Below are positions 34,901 to 46,639 of a stretch of 64,000 nt of DNA, in pieces. Under the pieces are notes generated by a model. It saw only the letters and a list, made by a program, of their open reading frames with translations. It ran no database searches and was not told the DNA's origin. The stretch is taken from NCBI GenBank assembly GCA_023653785.1, contig JAMKCH010005394.1, positions 1-64,000 of the forward strand, read 5' to 3'. Positions within the stretch are counted from its first letter, which is position 1. Each line of letters opens with the position of its first letter. A program made the translations under genes and the position numbers. The DNA comes from Ophioderma brevispina. Taxonomy: Eukaryota > Echinodermata > Ophiuroidea > Amphilepidida > Ophiodermatidae.

Positions 34901-36759
34901 CATTAAGGTGTGGTTCAAGTGTTACCAGGACATTTAAAGGGTCTTGGGGTGTGCTTTATCAAAAAATTACCAGGTCTTGTGTTCGAGTACAAGCAGGTTA
35001 TACAAGGTGCTGCATATTTTAATGGTTTATACAGAGTAGTCTCTTTAAAGTTTTGTACTGATATAATACCACAAAGCATTCCATTGATACAGAATCTAAG
35101 GAACAAGTTTAAATAGAACTTTCGAGTTGTGTTTAGATGTATTTTTTTTTTAAGTCGAGTACATTAATTGTTTATCAATGCCAAAATTAAGTTAGGAAAA
35201 ATGGGACAGAAACTTTATATAGATAGTGGCATTCCTTTAGTATTCATTGAGGTATTTTGTTGTAGCATACCATAGTGATATATTATTAAAGAGAAGTTAT
35301 GTGTTGAATTCTCGTTCTGCAGACTAGGAAACAATAATAATAATGAAATTTACCTTAAAAAGATTACAAAAGTTAAATGATATTCCTTTCAGATGTGTGT
35401 GAATGAACAATGTATTAAGAACTATCTCCCCAGTCAGGTAAACATGGTAGATCTATCGATTTCATAGATCGTGTAATGAAATAGATTATGCTTTAGTTTG
35501 ATTTTTTCTGTATGCTGTTTCATCCGTTTTGGCAAATGATTTTAATTGATCGGGGTGACGAAGTGGCCCAATCGTTCATTTAGTTAAGGAAAACGATTTT
35601 AGTCGAAAGATTGTGAAAGCAAAAAGGAGTAGACCCTGTCATTTAGTGGGATAGATTAGATTTACTATGTAGATGTTGCTTTCTTTTTATGCTCATCTGT
35701 AGTTCTTCTAAAAACCGGAACAACCATTTGGCTTGATCTTCTGGATGCACCATCTTGGTTTTGATTTTCCCAAGCGAAGTTCTTGGTTCCTTAAGTGAAA
35801 CAATTACTGTGATGACTGCCGAGAAGGGACAATGCTGGATACGACGGGACTTACAGAATCACATAACTCTCGTTATCCAATGAAGAGATCATCTGATTAT
35901 TAAATGAAGAGAGTAGAGAGTTTTAGTGATCAATACGTTTCCGGTGACACTGTTGTAGTTTGATTAGTGTAATAAATAAATTAGACTGATAGCAAATGTT
36001 AAACAAACATCACACTGCAAGTGTTTCTTATTTTTTTGCGTTTGAACTTAACCGGGGGACATAAGGAAGCGAATTATTATTAGTAATAGTCATGATTTTT
36101 TCATGGTGGAAGCTTTGAGTGGAAGTTGAGATGAAAACAACATTCTCCTGTTGGCAAAATAAAGTGAAGATGAATGATAATTCCTTGTTAGAATGAATTA
36201 GTTAAATAGGGATTTACAAAAATACAAAGTTAGAGGAAATCCTGTGAAAGTGTGGATGAAAACAAATCTTCTTGTTAATACAAAAAACGGGTTAAATAAG
36301 TATATGTATGAATATGCTAATAATTATGGATATGCTGACACAACTTATCACCCTGGGAAAAGAAGATCATCTCAAATGATCTAAGATGGAATGAATTTCA
36401 AAACATTACATGTGGTTCATTTATTTGGATCTCTTGTTCCTTCTATAATAAGGGTACTGTACCTCTTTCACTAAATATGTATATTTATTCTATGGTGTTA
36501 ATATGGTATAAAATATTTGATGTATGTCGTATCTCCAATGGAAAACAATCCTAACATTTTTTCGAAATATCATTTCTATGGTGTTTGCTACCACAGACCA
36601 CCTATTGTAAATTATTCCAGTAAGTATCAATTGAGGTAAAAACAGTATAGCATAGCCATTTGCATACAAATTCTATGATTCGGTTGTACGAGAATGTTCA
36701 TTGTGGACAGGATCCAAAGTGGTGCGAGGATGAAGCACACAGTGCCTAATAGTTGCTGT

Positions 36760-36890
36760 TGTTGCAGTCTGACATGTTGTCCCTGTAAATCCTTGTGGGC
36801 ATTGGCAGAAGAATCCTGTACCAGAGCTACTAAGAAAAACAGATCCCACCAGTGAGGATGGGTCTGTTTCACAGTTTCTACAAAACTGGG
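36760..36890 (-). pseudogene. EGF-like exon with compensating frameshifts
   Basis: C4, C5 and C6 are clear (GFFCQCPQGFTGTTC). Upstream the frame reads CETDPSSLVGSVFLSS. Shifting one base between two points restores DPCLTGGICFLSS, so a missing base and an extra T in a T-run hide C2 and C3. No clean GTAAG donor or in-phase acceptor was found, and a Thr/Ala-rich tail follows C6. Boundaries are approximate. Confidence 0.6.
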
Positions 36891-37029
36891 GGTTGTTGCG
36901 TTGAAATTTCAAATTGAAAAAATGGGCATACGTTAATCATTATCAATCGTAAGCAAATAGCAAAGTTTGAATGTGATTTGATATGGTGAAGAGTACTTAG
37001 CTGGTGCTGTTAAGTCTTTGTGAATGTTT

Positions 37030-37140
37030 CTAGAAGCGGCCGGACGGACGGGAACGGACGGACAGACAGACAGCAGATGGTGTCAGAGGGGGGTATTGGG
37101 CAGGTGGGGGTGGGTTGGTTGGGGGGTCGTAGGTCGGTAG
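37030..37140. repeat. GGAC/CAGA and GGGTGG simple-sequence tract
   Basis: CGGACGGACGG, GGACAGACAGACAG and G/T-rich runs form a low-complexity stretch. Confidence 0.7.
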
Positions 37141-37237
37141 GTAGGACGTTAGGAAAGGTAATCTAACAACTACTTTTTGTGTTTTATACAAAATGGCCCA
37201 CTTGTCTGGGTTAGTCAAATTTGCAGGAAAAGTCATT

Positions 37238-37585
37238 TTAAAAGGGACATTTCTGATCCAAGCCTCATCCCCATGGCTTACTAAACAAAAGTGAGATTTT
37301 TATATTATCTAACAGTTCGCTTAGTATTTCATGTGTACCAGATCTTACAGTAAATTTGGTTTTATCTGTCAAGTTTTGCACTTTTGTATTTTCTGTCTGT
37401 AAACAGACAAATTACAGAACAGTGGGCCTTATGGACCGGGGGAAACAAGCATTTTCTCACAACACAAAACCGGCACCGTAAGGTCGGGATCAACTCAATG
37501 TTGTGAATAGGCCTGTTCCCAAGGATTATCTAGTAAACCATGAATAAAACAGAAGGTGCTGGAATCACCAAAATGCATCTTTTAA
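37238..37585. mobile_element. TTAA-bounded MITE (AGGGGCATTT family), copy 2
   Basis: It starts TTAAAAGGGACATTTCTGAT and ends ACCAAAATGCATCTTTTAA, matching both ends of 26095-26366 but longer inside. Its right TTAA touches the next element cluster. Confidence 0.6.
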
Positions 37586-38604
37586 GTATTTTTTTACAGT
37601 ATCAAAGGTACAGACACATCATGTTTGAAATATTGAAATTTGAAGGGAATTGATTTAAGGTGAAGGAAAAGTCTGTAAATTCTATAAGTTACCTTTCCAG
37701 TCTGTAGAATTGAAAAAGAAAAAGGAAGAAAACCAAGGCAGTGTTCCAAGATACGATTATCCATTCACTTACGTGGTGTAGTAAGTGTCAGTTTGGACAG
37801 TAATGACTAAAATCTCCGATTATGTCCTTATAGGTTGTTCTGGTCTTATCATGTGAGGGATGTTAGGATACTGTACTTGTTACGTACATGCTAAAATCTG
37901 ATTTTTTGAGGATTTTTTCGATTGCTGATTTAGCAAATCACTGATAGTTGCTTTTAAAGACACTATCAGTGATTTGAAAAATATTTGAAATTTGCAGGGA
38001 AGTGCTTTAAAGTGAAGGATAGTCTGTAAAATTCTAATAAGTTACCTTTCACAGCTGTAGATGAAAAGAAAAGGAGAGAAAACGGCAAGTGTTCAAACTA
38101 CGAGTTCTCCACTTCAATTACTTGGTTGTAGGAAAGTGTCGTTGGAAAGCTAATGACTAAAATTTCTCCGATTCTCTTTATTAGGTTGCCTTCTGGTCTT
38201 ATCATTTGGCAGGGTATGTTAGGCTACCTGTATGTTACGTACATGCTTAAAATGTGATTTTTTGATGATGTTTTTCGATGTTGCTCGATTAGGCCCAAAT
38301 CATGATAGTGTCTTTAAGACACTATGCAAGTACAGGTATCCTGAACATCCCGGCAATGATAAGACCAGACGCAACCTTATAAGGACAGAATCGGAGGATT
38401 TTAGTCATTGCTGTCCGAACGGACCCACTTACGACAACACGTAATTGACATGGAGATCGGTATCTTGGAACACTGCCGTGTCTTCCTTTTCATGTAAATT
38501 TACAGACTGGAAAAAGGGAACTATGAGAATTCTCCAGATTATCCTCATTTGAAGCTATTCCTGCAAATTTCAAATATTTTTCAAATCACTGATAGTGTCT
38601 TTAA
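37586..38604. mobile_element. Three abutting copies of one TTAA element (+,+,-)
   Basis: Copies join exactly at TTAA sites (37954-37957 and 38314-38317) and end at TTAA (38601-38604). Copies 1 and 2 run in the same direction; copy 3 is inverted. The termini read TTAAAGACACTATCAGTGAT. The copies differ by many one-base indels, more than by substitutions. The ends match the element at 8294. Confidence 0.7.
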
Positions 38605-38803
38605 CATTCTTAAGAACTGCTTTGACAAAGGGCAAATAGAGTGCTCATTTGTTTCTCTCCCCTCGCATAAATATATGCTAATGAAAAACAAAAGTGTTAG
38701 AATATTCTTCTAGGATGTGAAAAGTTTGAGTGTCAGTGTGTGTTAGTTAGATAGTGGATTGCAATTGGCCATAGATAATGGGTACTCTCTGATGTTCCCT
38801 TAC

Positions 38804-38946
38804 TGGGTGTCAAAGTCTGGCAGTTGTTCCGGTATATCCTGAGGACTCGGCAGTAAGTAGACCACAACACCAGGACCACTCACTAGTTAAACAGACCCCG
38901 CCATTGAAGCATGGGTCTGGGTTACAGTGGTCCTCTACTGTAGGGT
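38804..38946 (-). pseudogene. EGF-like exon broken in the second half
   Basis: With acceptor CGGTAACAG the first half is open in phase 1: DPTVEDHCNPDPC, then FNGGVCLTS. After that the frame is lost, and YTGTT plus a C6-like TGCCAGACT appear in other frames before donor GTAAGGGAA. The length is 143 nt, not a multiple of three. Damage or sequence error. Confidence 0.65.
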
Positions 38947-40345
38947 CTGTTACCGCTCGTTGTAACTAGAAAAACGATTTTAAAGGGGGAAGGGGAAAAT
39001 TGTTGTTGTAAGAGATGAACACCCAAATCAATACCTTGTTTGTATTTATGGTAACAAAGGGTATTAATATGATTTGCTGTATGTAATATCTGCTGTGATC
39101 TTCTCCTTGGTATAATCATGGAACAATATAGATCTATATGATGAGTAACAGCAGTCTAAAATTTTGATTTTAAACCCCAGTTCCAGAGTGTTGTGATTTC
39201 CACATCAGATTAACCGGGTTGACCTGGTTTTAACTAGGCTCATCCAGTTGCTTGTTAATAAATAATATTTAATGAAATAATGTTGATTAAATACTAATGA
39301 CAATAAAATCTTGAAAATCACAGCACACACAAGAATAAGAAAACACACCACATAACCCCAAAACAAATATGTTGAATCAGGAAAAGCTTGATAAAAGAGT
39401 TGAAAAAGAATCTTATTTTCATGAAACTTGTTTTTGAGAAATAGTGTCCCCACCCCCACCCCCCAAAAACAAAATCCCTAAAAGTGCCCTCAAATTTTAG
39501 GTCTTTAATAAACATTTAAGCAAATATTTATACATATTACCAAAGTATTTATTAGCTTTTGAAACGGCACAAAACCACATTGAATTCAAAATCTTTAAAA
39601 TGACCGAGTTGTCCTTATTTAATTAAATCTGCGTTTGATTTTACTGAAAACACAGACAGGCTGTATTTAAACATAACCCCATCCATCAAAACACATGTTA
39701 ATGTGTGAAAAACAGTTTTACAGTATTTTCTTCAAATATTTGTCTTCAAAATATGATCAGTTGGCAAGACTTGTAATTAAATTCTTTTAACAGTAGCCCT
39801 TATTGTAAGGTAAAATAGTAAACAACACTGCTAATGCCTAATCAATTTATCAACTCCAAAATTTGTGCTTACACTGTCCATAAATGAATTCCAAATTTTG
39901 TTTTAAATTTAATCGGTGTGCATTTGTTATGGCACAGGTGCTCATTAGGCAGAATATGATATAATTATATCATTTTTATTTGGGTAAAATATTAGGATTA
40001 ATTAATAATTTCAATTTATAATTTATCATTTCATTCCATATAAAAAATAAATTTGTTGAAATAATTCTTGTTAAAATTTACCCACTATCATATGACTGGG
40101 TGTGCCTGAAATTTTGACATTCAATTATTGATTATCAATATCACAAGGCCATGAACTATATACACGTACTGCACAGTATATATTCACATGGAAATACACA
40201 TGCCTATTGGATTTCATGTTTAAAGAGGTAAATCAATACTTGAACATGTTGCTATGGACACACTAAAACCACATGTTAGCAAATTCAAATTCATTGATAA
40301 TTCTTGAAATTGCATTGCTCTGTTTTAGGTTTATACTGTTACATA

Positions 40346-40455
40346 TTACACTATAATTCACAGGAGGTATTTTAGGTTACTGTTATAATTACACTATAAT
40401 TCACAGGAGGTATTTTAGGTTCCTGTTACAAGTCAACTACACTATAATTCACAGA
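40346..40455. repeat. ~47-bp tandem repeat, 2.5 copies
   Basis: ACACTATAATTCACAGGAGG followed by TATTTTAGGTT is repeated, with a third partial copy ACTATAATTCACAG. Confidence 0.85.
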
Positions 40456-41624
40456 AAGGCTTCACATTGACTTACTACAGGATCAGATTCCCCCTTTGGT
40501 CCAAATGCAATTTTACTGATGATTCTTAAAATAAACTTATTCTGTTTTATATTAGCCATTACTATACTTATTAAACAAGTTAAAATGCTCATCACATAAG
40601 CCTACAAATCATTCCTTTAAAAAGTTAAAAACAAATTAATTCACAGCAGGGCATTCTATCACTTTATTTATATCATACAACCAGTTTTTCCATACTGGCA
40701 GTTCTGGTGGCAATGATCAAGGTATTGGTACATGCCAGGCCTGTAACCAAAATTGATTTTGAGGGTGTTGCTTTTCCAAAATGTAGACCTCAACGGACAA
40801 TTTTTTCCTGCCTCACTTCACATGCTGGTAGACCCAGATTTTTTTTTGACATTTAAGGCAGTTGCGGGCAATTCACATTTTTAACTTCACACTCAAAATT
40901 TTACTCTTCAGTTGCAAATGTGTTTCAGTCCTTTTTAAATTTTGTAATCCTTGAAAATGCATTCATGTATTAGCTTGAAGTTACCAGTACTTAATAGATT
41001 GAATCATGTCTTGTGGTAACTTCACATGAAATCAAGCATCTGAACATAATTCAAAATCAAACACATACAAGACATGACTCAGGGTAACCAAACTACCACC
41101 ATTCACATAAATATTTTCAATCGGAGTTCAACCAGAAAGAAAAATATGCCGAGACAAACACATAACTATATAGTTCACTCTGCTGCACACATATGTGTGA
41201 ACTCTATGTTTCAACCCAAGTAATCAAAATGAAAGTGCTAGATCAGACCTAGCTACAAAAACACTTCTTTTTATGTGAACTACACCATAGCCCACTCATA
41301 TAGGCCTCAGTAATTTCTTTGACACCATACAACTACAATGGTATCGTTTTGATGCCTTCCTCGATACTAAACTATTGATTGGATTATTGGAATATTAGAC
41401 TTGACTAGTATGAGTCGGCATGTGTAACATATAATTTGGGGAACTCAATATTTTGACATGTCAAATGTAAACTTTTTAGTCTGCCACCCATTCTTTGAAA
41501 TAACATTGTTGGTATAAATGGCTATGATATTAGTTCTTGCACAGGTCATATGTGAATAGCAAAAATCTAATGAAAACAAAAACTAGACCCTATGCAAACT
41601 TGTGTTTTTCATGTGATCTTTTTA

Positions 41625-41900
41625 ATGTGTGTGCATGTGCATGTACGTACATGTATGTGCATGTGTGTGTGTGCACGCTCAAGTTTATGGGTTATACGTA
41701 TGTATTGGAATAAAGGTAAAATGGGTTAGTGGGTAAAGTGGGATGGGTAGGTGAGGGTGTGCATGTATTTGTATGCATATTCATGTATTTGTTGAGATAT
41801 TAGCTGGTATATTGTTTGATGGATTTTTGGTGTGTTGACGATTGGTTGGTTGATTGTTGATTGGTTGATTAGTTGGTTGGTTGGCTGATGGGTTGGTTCA
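41625..41900. repeat. TG-rich and GGTT microsatellites
   Basis: (TG)n mixed with CATG/TACG to about 41680, and (TTGGTTGAT)n-type sequence at 41840-41900. Confidence 0.75.
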
Positions 41901-42210
41901 TTGACAATGAGAATATAGACAGTATTAGTTGCACATCAACAAATAACATGAACGTCTCTGTTCCAGACCGGTATACATTCACTTGTTATGCACAAATTAG
42001 ACTTGAAAGCAGAACAACTTGGACAAATGACTTACTGACAATATACGCCAAATTAAAACTAAAACTTGTCAAATTCTCCTACAAAAAGTCATTTCATATT
42101 GGTAACATATTGGTAACAACTTGAACTACATCAATAGCACACACAAATGTTAATAATTGCACACTCATTCAAGCAACATAGGTTAGTGACATGTAGCACG
42201 CATTTCTTAC

Positions 42211-42350
42211 TGGCTATGCGATTTTCGCAATGAATTCCCTCGTACGAGCTGTACATAAACACACAAAGGCACCACCAGTGTCGTGCTGAAAGCAAATGCC
42301 GTCATTCAAGCAAGGGTTGGGCGTACATGCATCAGCAGGTGTTGCGGTAG
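42211..42350 (-). pseudogene. EGF-like exon with a single-base deletion
   Basis: Acceptor CTTGCAACAG and donor GTAAGAAAT are canonical. The frame gives TPADACTPNPC, LNDGIC and AFVCLCT, then slips. Moving one base restores SSYEGIHCENRIA with C6. The length is 140 nt, one short of 141. It is the least damaged broken exon and could be a normal exon with one sequence error. Confidence 0.7.
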
Positions 42351-42734
42351 CTGTTGCAAGCAAGGGTATTAGCAAATAATATAGGATTAAATTAGAGCAT
42401 AGTTTTGCAAAGCATAAATATATATTTTATGAATATGGGTATATCATTCAGTGTTAAGAGTCAGACCAGGAGTCAGACACTGTTTTTCAGGGTTCCAAGA
42501 CAACTTGAGACAGTTGGGGTTTTACACCCTATACTCTCACTGAAATTGGCGGTGTGCATGTACAGGTATGACTCACAATGCACATGGGACCAACACCTTA
42601 ATGTCCCCTCCAAAGGACAAGATATTATCATGTTTTGTTTACTCCTACTAAATGAACCATTACGACAGGAATTCTAATCTTATTTAATAAATAGCACTTA
42701 TACAAATCAAATCTAGAATTTAGTACCTAATTAA

Positions 42735-42830
42735 ATCCCACCAAGTGGCCCTGCTCAGGACTTGAACCAGCAGCTCGACTGACCAGAGTGGTGCTCGAAC
42801 AACATGGTCATGCTCTCCCTATTGACAGGA
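42735..42830 (-). repeat. tRNA-like SINE head candidate (B-box)
   Basis: The minus strand contains GCTGGTTCAAGTCCTGAGC with a near-perfect B-box. The segment GGGAGAGCATGACCATG about 50 bp upstream resembles a tRNA 5' half. It does not fold as a full tRNA. It shares the GCTGGTTCRARTCC core with 11965-12035. Confidence 0.3.
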
Positions 42831-43996
42831 ACAAAATTGTTTAAGTATTGGATGGAGGGAGTCTGACCATGAGTCAAAAGCTAGTGATTGTCCGATTTCA
42901 TCAGCATTCAAGCCCAAGTTCATCGGGTCTGAGTCCACAAGATCCGAAATGGGTATGAAGTGCATGGGGCAAGGTTGCTGATCAGGACACCCATCTTGAA
43001 ACTAATTATTTTACTGACACTTCAGACCGCGGTCCAGACGCAGGCTCGATGGACTCGGGCTCGATGCTGATGGACCGGCTCGATGCTGAGGACTCGGGCC
43101 GATGCTGTGGACTCATACTCGCTTTGCAACTCATTCTCCTGAGTTTGAACCACTCTAACACTGCATGTTCCAAGCCGCCTGTTAAGTATTTAAAAATTTT
43201 ACAAATTAACTGAATGCACATATGCAAAGGCCAATGCCAGGAACGGAACAAAAACAAAGAAACCCCCCCCCAAAAAAAAAAAAAAAAGGCCAAAAATGTG
43301 ATTATACAAAATTCGAAATTTTGGACAACTGTAATAAAGTGCACATAATCATTCATTTTTAGCATTGGCAGTTCAATTGTCCAAGAACAGTGTGATAGAG
43401 AACTACAGCTGTAGTATACAAGTGCCATGGTTTTTAATTTTCAGGAAAGACGAACATTTGAGATTGATCAATATTAATGATTCTGATCATTTGATAACCT
43501 TTTTCATTATTACAAAAGCCTAAAAAACTCTGCATCTACTAATTTTACATAAACCAAAATTCCTGTTTTTCTTCCAAGGTATTTCTCACGACCTTTGTTT
43601 CAGTGATTAGATCATTTTCATCTCCTCCCAAAACTTCCATTCGAAATCCTTACAACCTGTGGCAACCACTGAGACATCAATTATACAAATCAACAAGGTC
43701 ATGTCACACCCTTTAGCCACATGGGTCTGACATCGCTGTCATGAATATAACTGCGATACGTGTCTCAGAGCAAAATATCTTCAACTGATTTCTAGGAAAT
43801 TCATAGTTTTCTTTTGCATAGAGCGAGTCCACCTATCTCTCATTTTACTCAATCTAATCACATACAAAACTGAAGAAAACAAATATTATAAAAGAAATTC
43901 ATAATCAAATACATGTACATTCCATTTATCATGTTTTTAACCAAAATAATGTATAAATTACTTTCAATCTTTTGAAACAAATCTTTTCTTACTGCA
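42831..43996. other. Non-coding sequence with a short GCTCGATG repeat
   Basis: About 43040-43115 repeats GGACTCGGGCTCGATGCTGA-like phrases. A C-run/A-run lies at 43263-43288. A 140-residue minus-strand frame covers this but is low-complexity and unsupported. Confidence 0.4.
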
Positions 43997-44435
43997 CAGG
44001 GTTTCGTGTACATAGACGGCTCGATCATTTATTCAAAAAATGATAACTAAGTAGAAGACAAGCATCTAACTTATATGAAAGATAATTGTCATAGAATTAC
44101 TTGTAGGCTGAAAAATTTGGAGAAAAAATTCATCCATGGTTTCAAAATATGGTACAACAAAACTAGCAAATTAATGACAATTTGGCTGAAATCCCAAGAT
44201 GGCGGCTGTGAAGCTATTGTTTTTCAGGTGCTCACAGAAATAGCCATCAGAAGAAAATTAAGTGAAAGACAAGCCATTGATATGTTTTATGAAAGATAAA
44301 TAGATAAGGATTAATTTAAGACTCAAAATATTGAAGAAAAAATTTGTCTTTGGTTTCAAAATCCACAAAATCTAGGAAAATTGGTCAAAAATCCAAAATG
44401 GCGGATATGCAATAAATGATCAGGGCCGAACCCTG
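43997..44435. mobile_element. CAGGG-ended element with internal duplication
   Basis: The left end is CAGGGTTTCGT...CGATCATTTATT. The right end, reversed, is CAGGGTTCGGCCCTGATCAT. Inside, GGTTTCAAAATNNNG and AATCCNAAATGGCGG occur twice about 200 bp apart. Possible 8-bp duplications match at only 5 of 8. It is a likely hAT-type relic with no transposase. Confidence 0.55.
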
Positions 44436-44604
44436 TGACTGATATGAAAGGTCATAATTTGTAAGTTCAAAGACAGAACTAGAATATATAATGCATGGGC
44501 TGCCTTCAACCAATACCTATCAGGTTTACCTTTTAGGTTGACCTTTTTGGTTGATGGACATAGCAACATTCATCTGTACATACATCCAGCGTGATAGCTG
44601 AATG

Positions 44605-45243
44605 CCAGAGGGTGTATTGAGTCAATCCCACAATGCACCAGTTTGGGAAATTTCAACCAATAAGGTCATGTGATCCCACAAAAATCCTATTCTCAAAAGC
44701 TGACTCAGAGATTTTAAAAAAAAAAAAATTGTGTGTAGTAATTACAAATAGTCATCTAGAACTAAAGATAGTCACCTAAAATGCTTATAAAGTTAGAGAT
44801 GAATCGGATTTTCCGTTTTCATGCAGTAAACATTTATGCACAGTATAGCAGTGCCACAGGATATCGCGTATAAAATAAATTTCCGGATTCGGAATTTTAT
44901 AACAATGTTGTGATTTTCTATGAAGGACTTCGATTTGAGCTTAGTTATTTCACACAGTAATTAGTATATGGGCAAGCATTATGGATATGCAAAAAAACTA
45001 GCTTTTTGAAAAGTGAGTGCTCCCTCATCAGGAAATCTCTGAGTCAGCCTTTAACACATAAAACCCTGACTTTTACACTCATTTTAGGCACAAGGTGCTA
45101 GTACTTAGGATTTTTTTAGCATGCATCATGAACGTCTTGGGTTCTGAAAACTTCTTGAAAACTTGTTTATCCCTAAGTACTGACCTGTGTTTAGAAGTAT
45201 AGGCACATTGCAATGATGGGGGAAGGATTCAAAACACCCTCTA
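44605..45243. mobile_element. hAT-like element hosting a nested MITE
   Basis: It is homologous to 10590-10880 (CCAGAGGGTGTATTGA at the left, CAAAACACCCTCTA at the right). Flanking 8-mers match at about 6 of 8. The interior is interrupted at TTAA by the MITE 44693-45054. Confidence 0.75.
44693..45054. mobile_element. TTAA-bounded MITE (GGCTGACTCAGAGATTT family), copy 2
   Basis: This is the second copy of 29445-29816, beginning TCAAAAGCTGACTCAGAG (first TTAA mutated to TCAA) and ending TCTGAGTCAGCCTTTAA. The unoccupied sequence ATTCTTAACACATAAAA is present, inverted, in the 10.6-kb relative, proving TTAA as the target. Confidence 0.85.
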
Positions 45244-45874
45244 ACTGAAGCTAAACGGTCCTTCCAGCATAGCTGTGGCCCCAAAAAAAACTGAAGTAAC
45301 CAAAACAAGCTGATTTTCTTTTTGGTTTTTCCTGAAAGTCAAGTTTTTTTTATGTTGTTGTGTGTCTTTCATGTTGATGTTGCTGTCCTTTTTGGCTTTG
45401 TTAGTTTATTTTTTCTGAGATACACCGTAGGTATATGCTCAATAGGTTTGGTATAACTCGGCACTCTTTAGCACCTGCTACTAACAGAAATTGCGCAAAG
45501 ATGTCACAATATCAATCGTGCTCTATTGATTATAACTAATAGGCGCTAGCCTCAATGTCTATAACATTGGTACTAAAACATATAAAACAATACTGGTAGA
45601 CTGGCAAAACATGTTCATCTATCTGAAACATACACAACATATTGTATTGGTGTGTTTATCTGACAAAAATAGGCATCCTGTGGAAACACAATTAAGGGGA
45701 AAATCATAATCATCATTACCCCAGTGAAAATTAAAAGCCACAAAAAGTGTTTCTTGTGATTATGAACAAAAAACATAGCCCAAACTGGGGTTTGACCACA
45801 TTAACAACCTGTCAGTCTACTGTCCTACGGTCCATTAGTCACATTGTGGCTAATACTATCAAATGCGGACCAAT
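45244..45874. other. Non-coding, no supported feature
   Basis: I see nothing recognisable beyond AT-rich sequence. Confidence 0.4.
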
Positions 45875-46211
45875 TTAAGGTGCTGTTCGATTTATATGAT
45901 TGTGTTCTCGATGATTATGAGGCCTGCACTTGCACATACAACCCATCACGTACCGTGGGAAACAAAACTTGCGGTTTGATGGTAGACACAATAAGGATGT
46001 TGCAAAGCCCTATTCAGACTGTGCTGAGATTGATGGTTAACCACTAAAAACGGCGGTTTTTGTTAATATCTTAGGATGAAATGATGTGAGTGCTCAAAAT
46101 TTCAGGACGACAATGAGGGGAAAAATACGGATTCCATCTGATATCAAAATCGATTACTACTTCCGGGTAAATCAGGGGGGTCCCAAAGACGACCGGAACA
46201 CCACACCTTAA
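45875..46211. mobile_element. TTAA-bounded MITE (AGGTGCTTATTCCGA family), copy 2
   Basis: It starts TTAAGGTGCTGTTCGAT and ends CGGAACACCACACCTTAA. The interior matches 11319-11659, with many single-base indels. Confidence 0.75.
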
Positions 46212-46639
46212 GTACCTCAAAATTTGTAATCATGTGTTTAGATAATGTGTTCATGTGACGGAGACAAAACCATCATATGCATAAGCGGACAATGAGCGAT
46301 GCCCCACTAAGGTGCGCACAAAGTAAACTAACCACGTTTCTCAATTTGAGAAACACTGATCATTTTTAGATCAAACATCTTCAAACCTTCTATCCAACTA
46401 ACCTGCAAGATACAAACTAGACATGGGAACAGCATCTAAGTACAAGACGGCCGTATGGGAATGGATGGTGAGCCCCTTAATGACCCTTGAGGTGAATTGA
46501 CCTTTGGACACCTGTGAACTTCACCAACATGTCACAAATGTCAGAAAGTTTTTTCTACGTGTTAACAAACTTTACAAGGATCAATATATTGAGTTTCAAC
46601 TACAATCAATCATGTCATTCCCTCCCCGGGAATTGCGTT

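Larger units (their letters stand above)
28966..36759. other. Exon desert within the EGF locus
   Basis: Nearly 8 kb without a recognisable EGF exon on either strand. It holds the MITE at 29445, a repeat shared with 17.1 kb near 30.0 kb, a (CCAT/CAGA)n tract at 31262-31380, the MITE at 31567 and an (ATT)n tract near 33.18 kb. The rest is unremarkable AT-rich sequence. It could be one long intron or the space between two genes. Confidence 0.5.
38947..42210. other. AT-rich intron
   Basis: Low-complexity AT-rich sequence with a short tandem repeat at 40346 and G/T-rich microsatellites at 41.6-41.9 kb. No exon was recognised. Confidence 0.5.

Noticed and set aside
43006..43428. 140-residue minus-strand open frame
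   Set aside because: It is built from GCTCGATG-type low-complexity repeats and a C/A run, with no domain or splice context.
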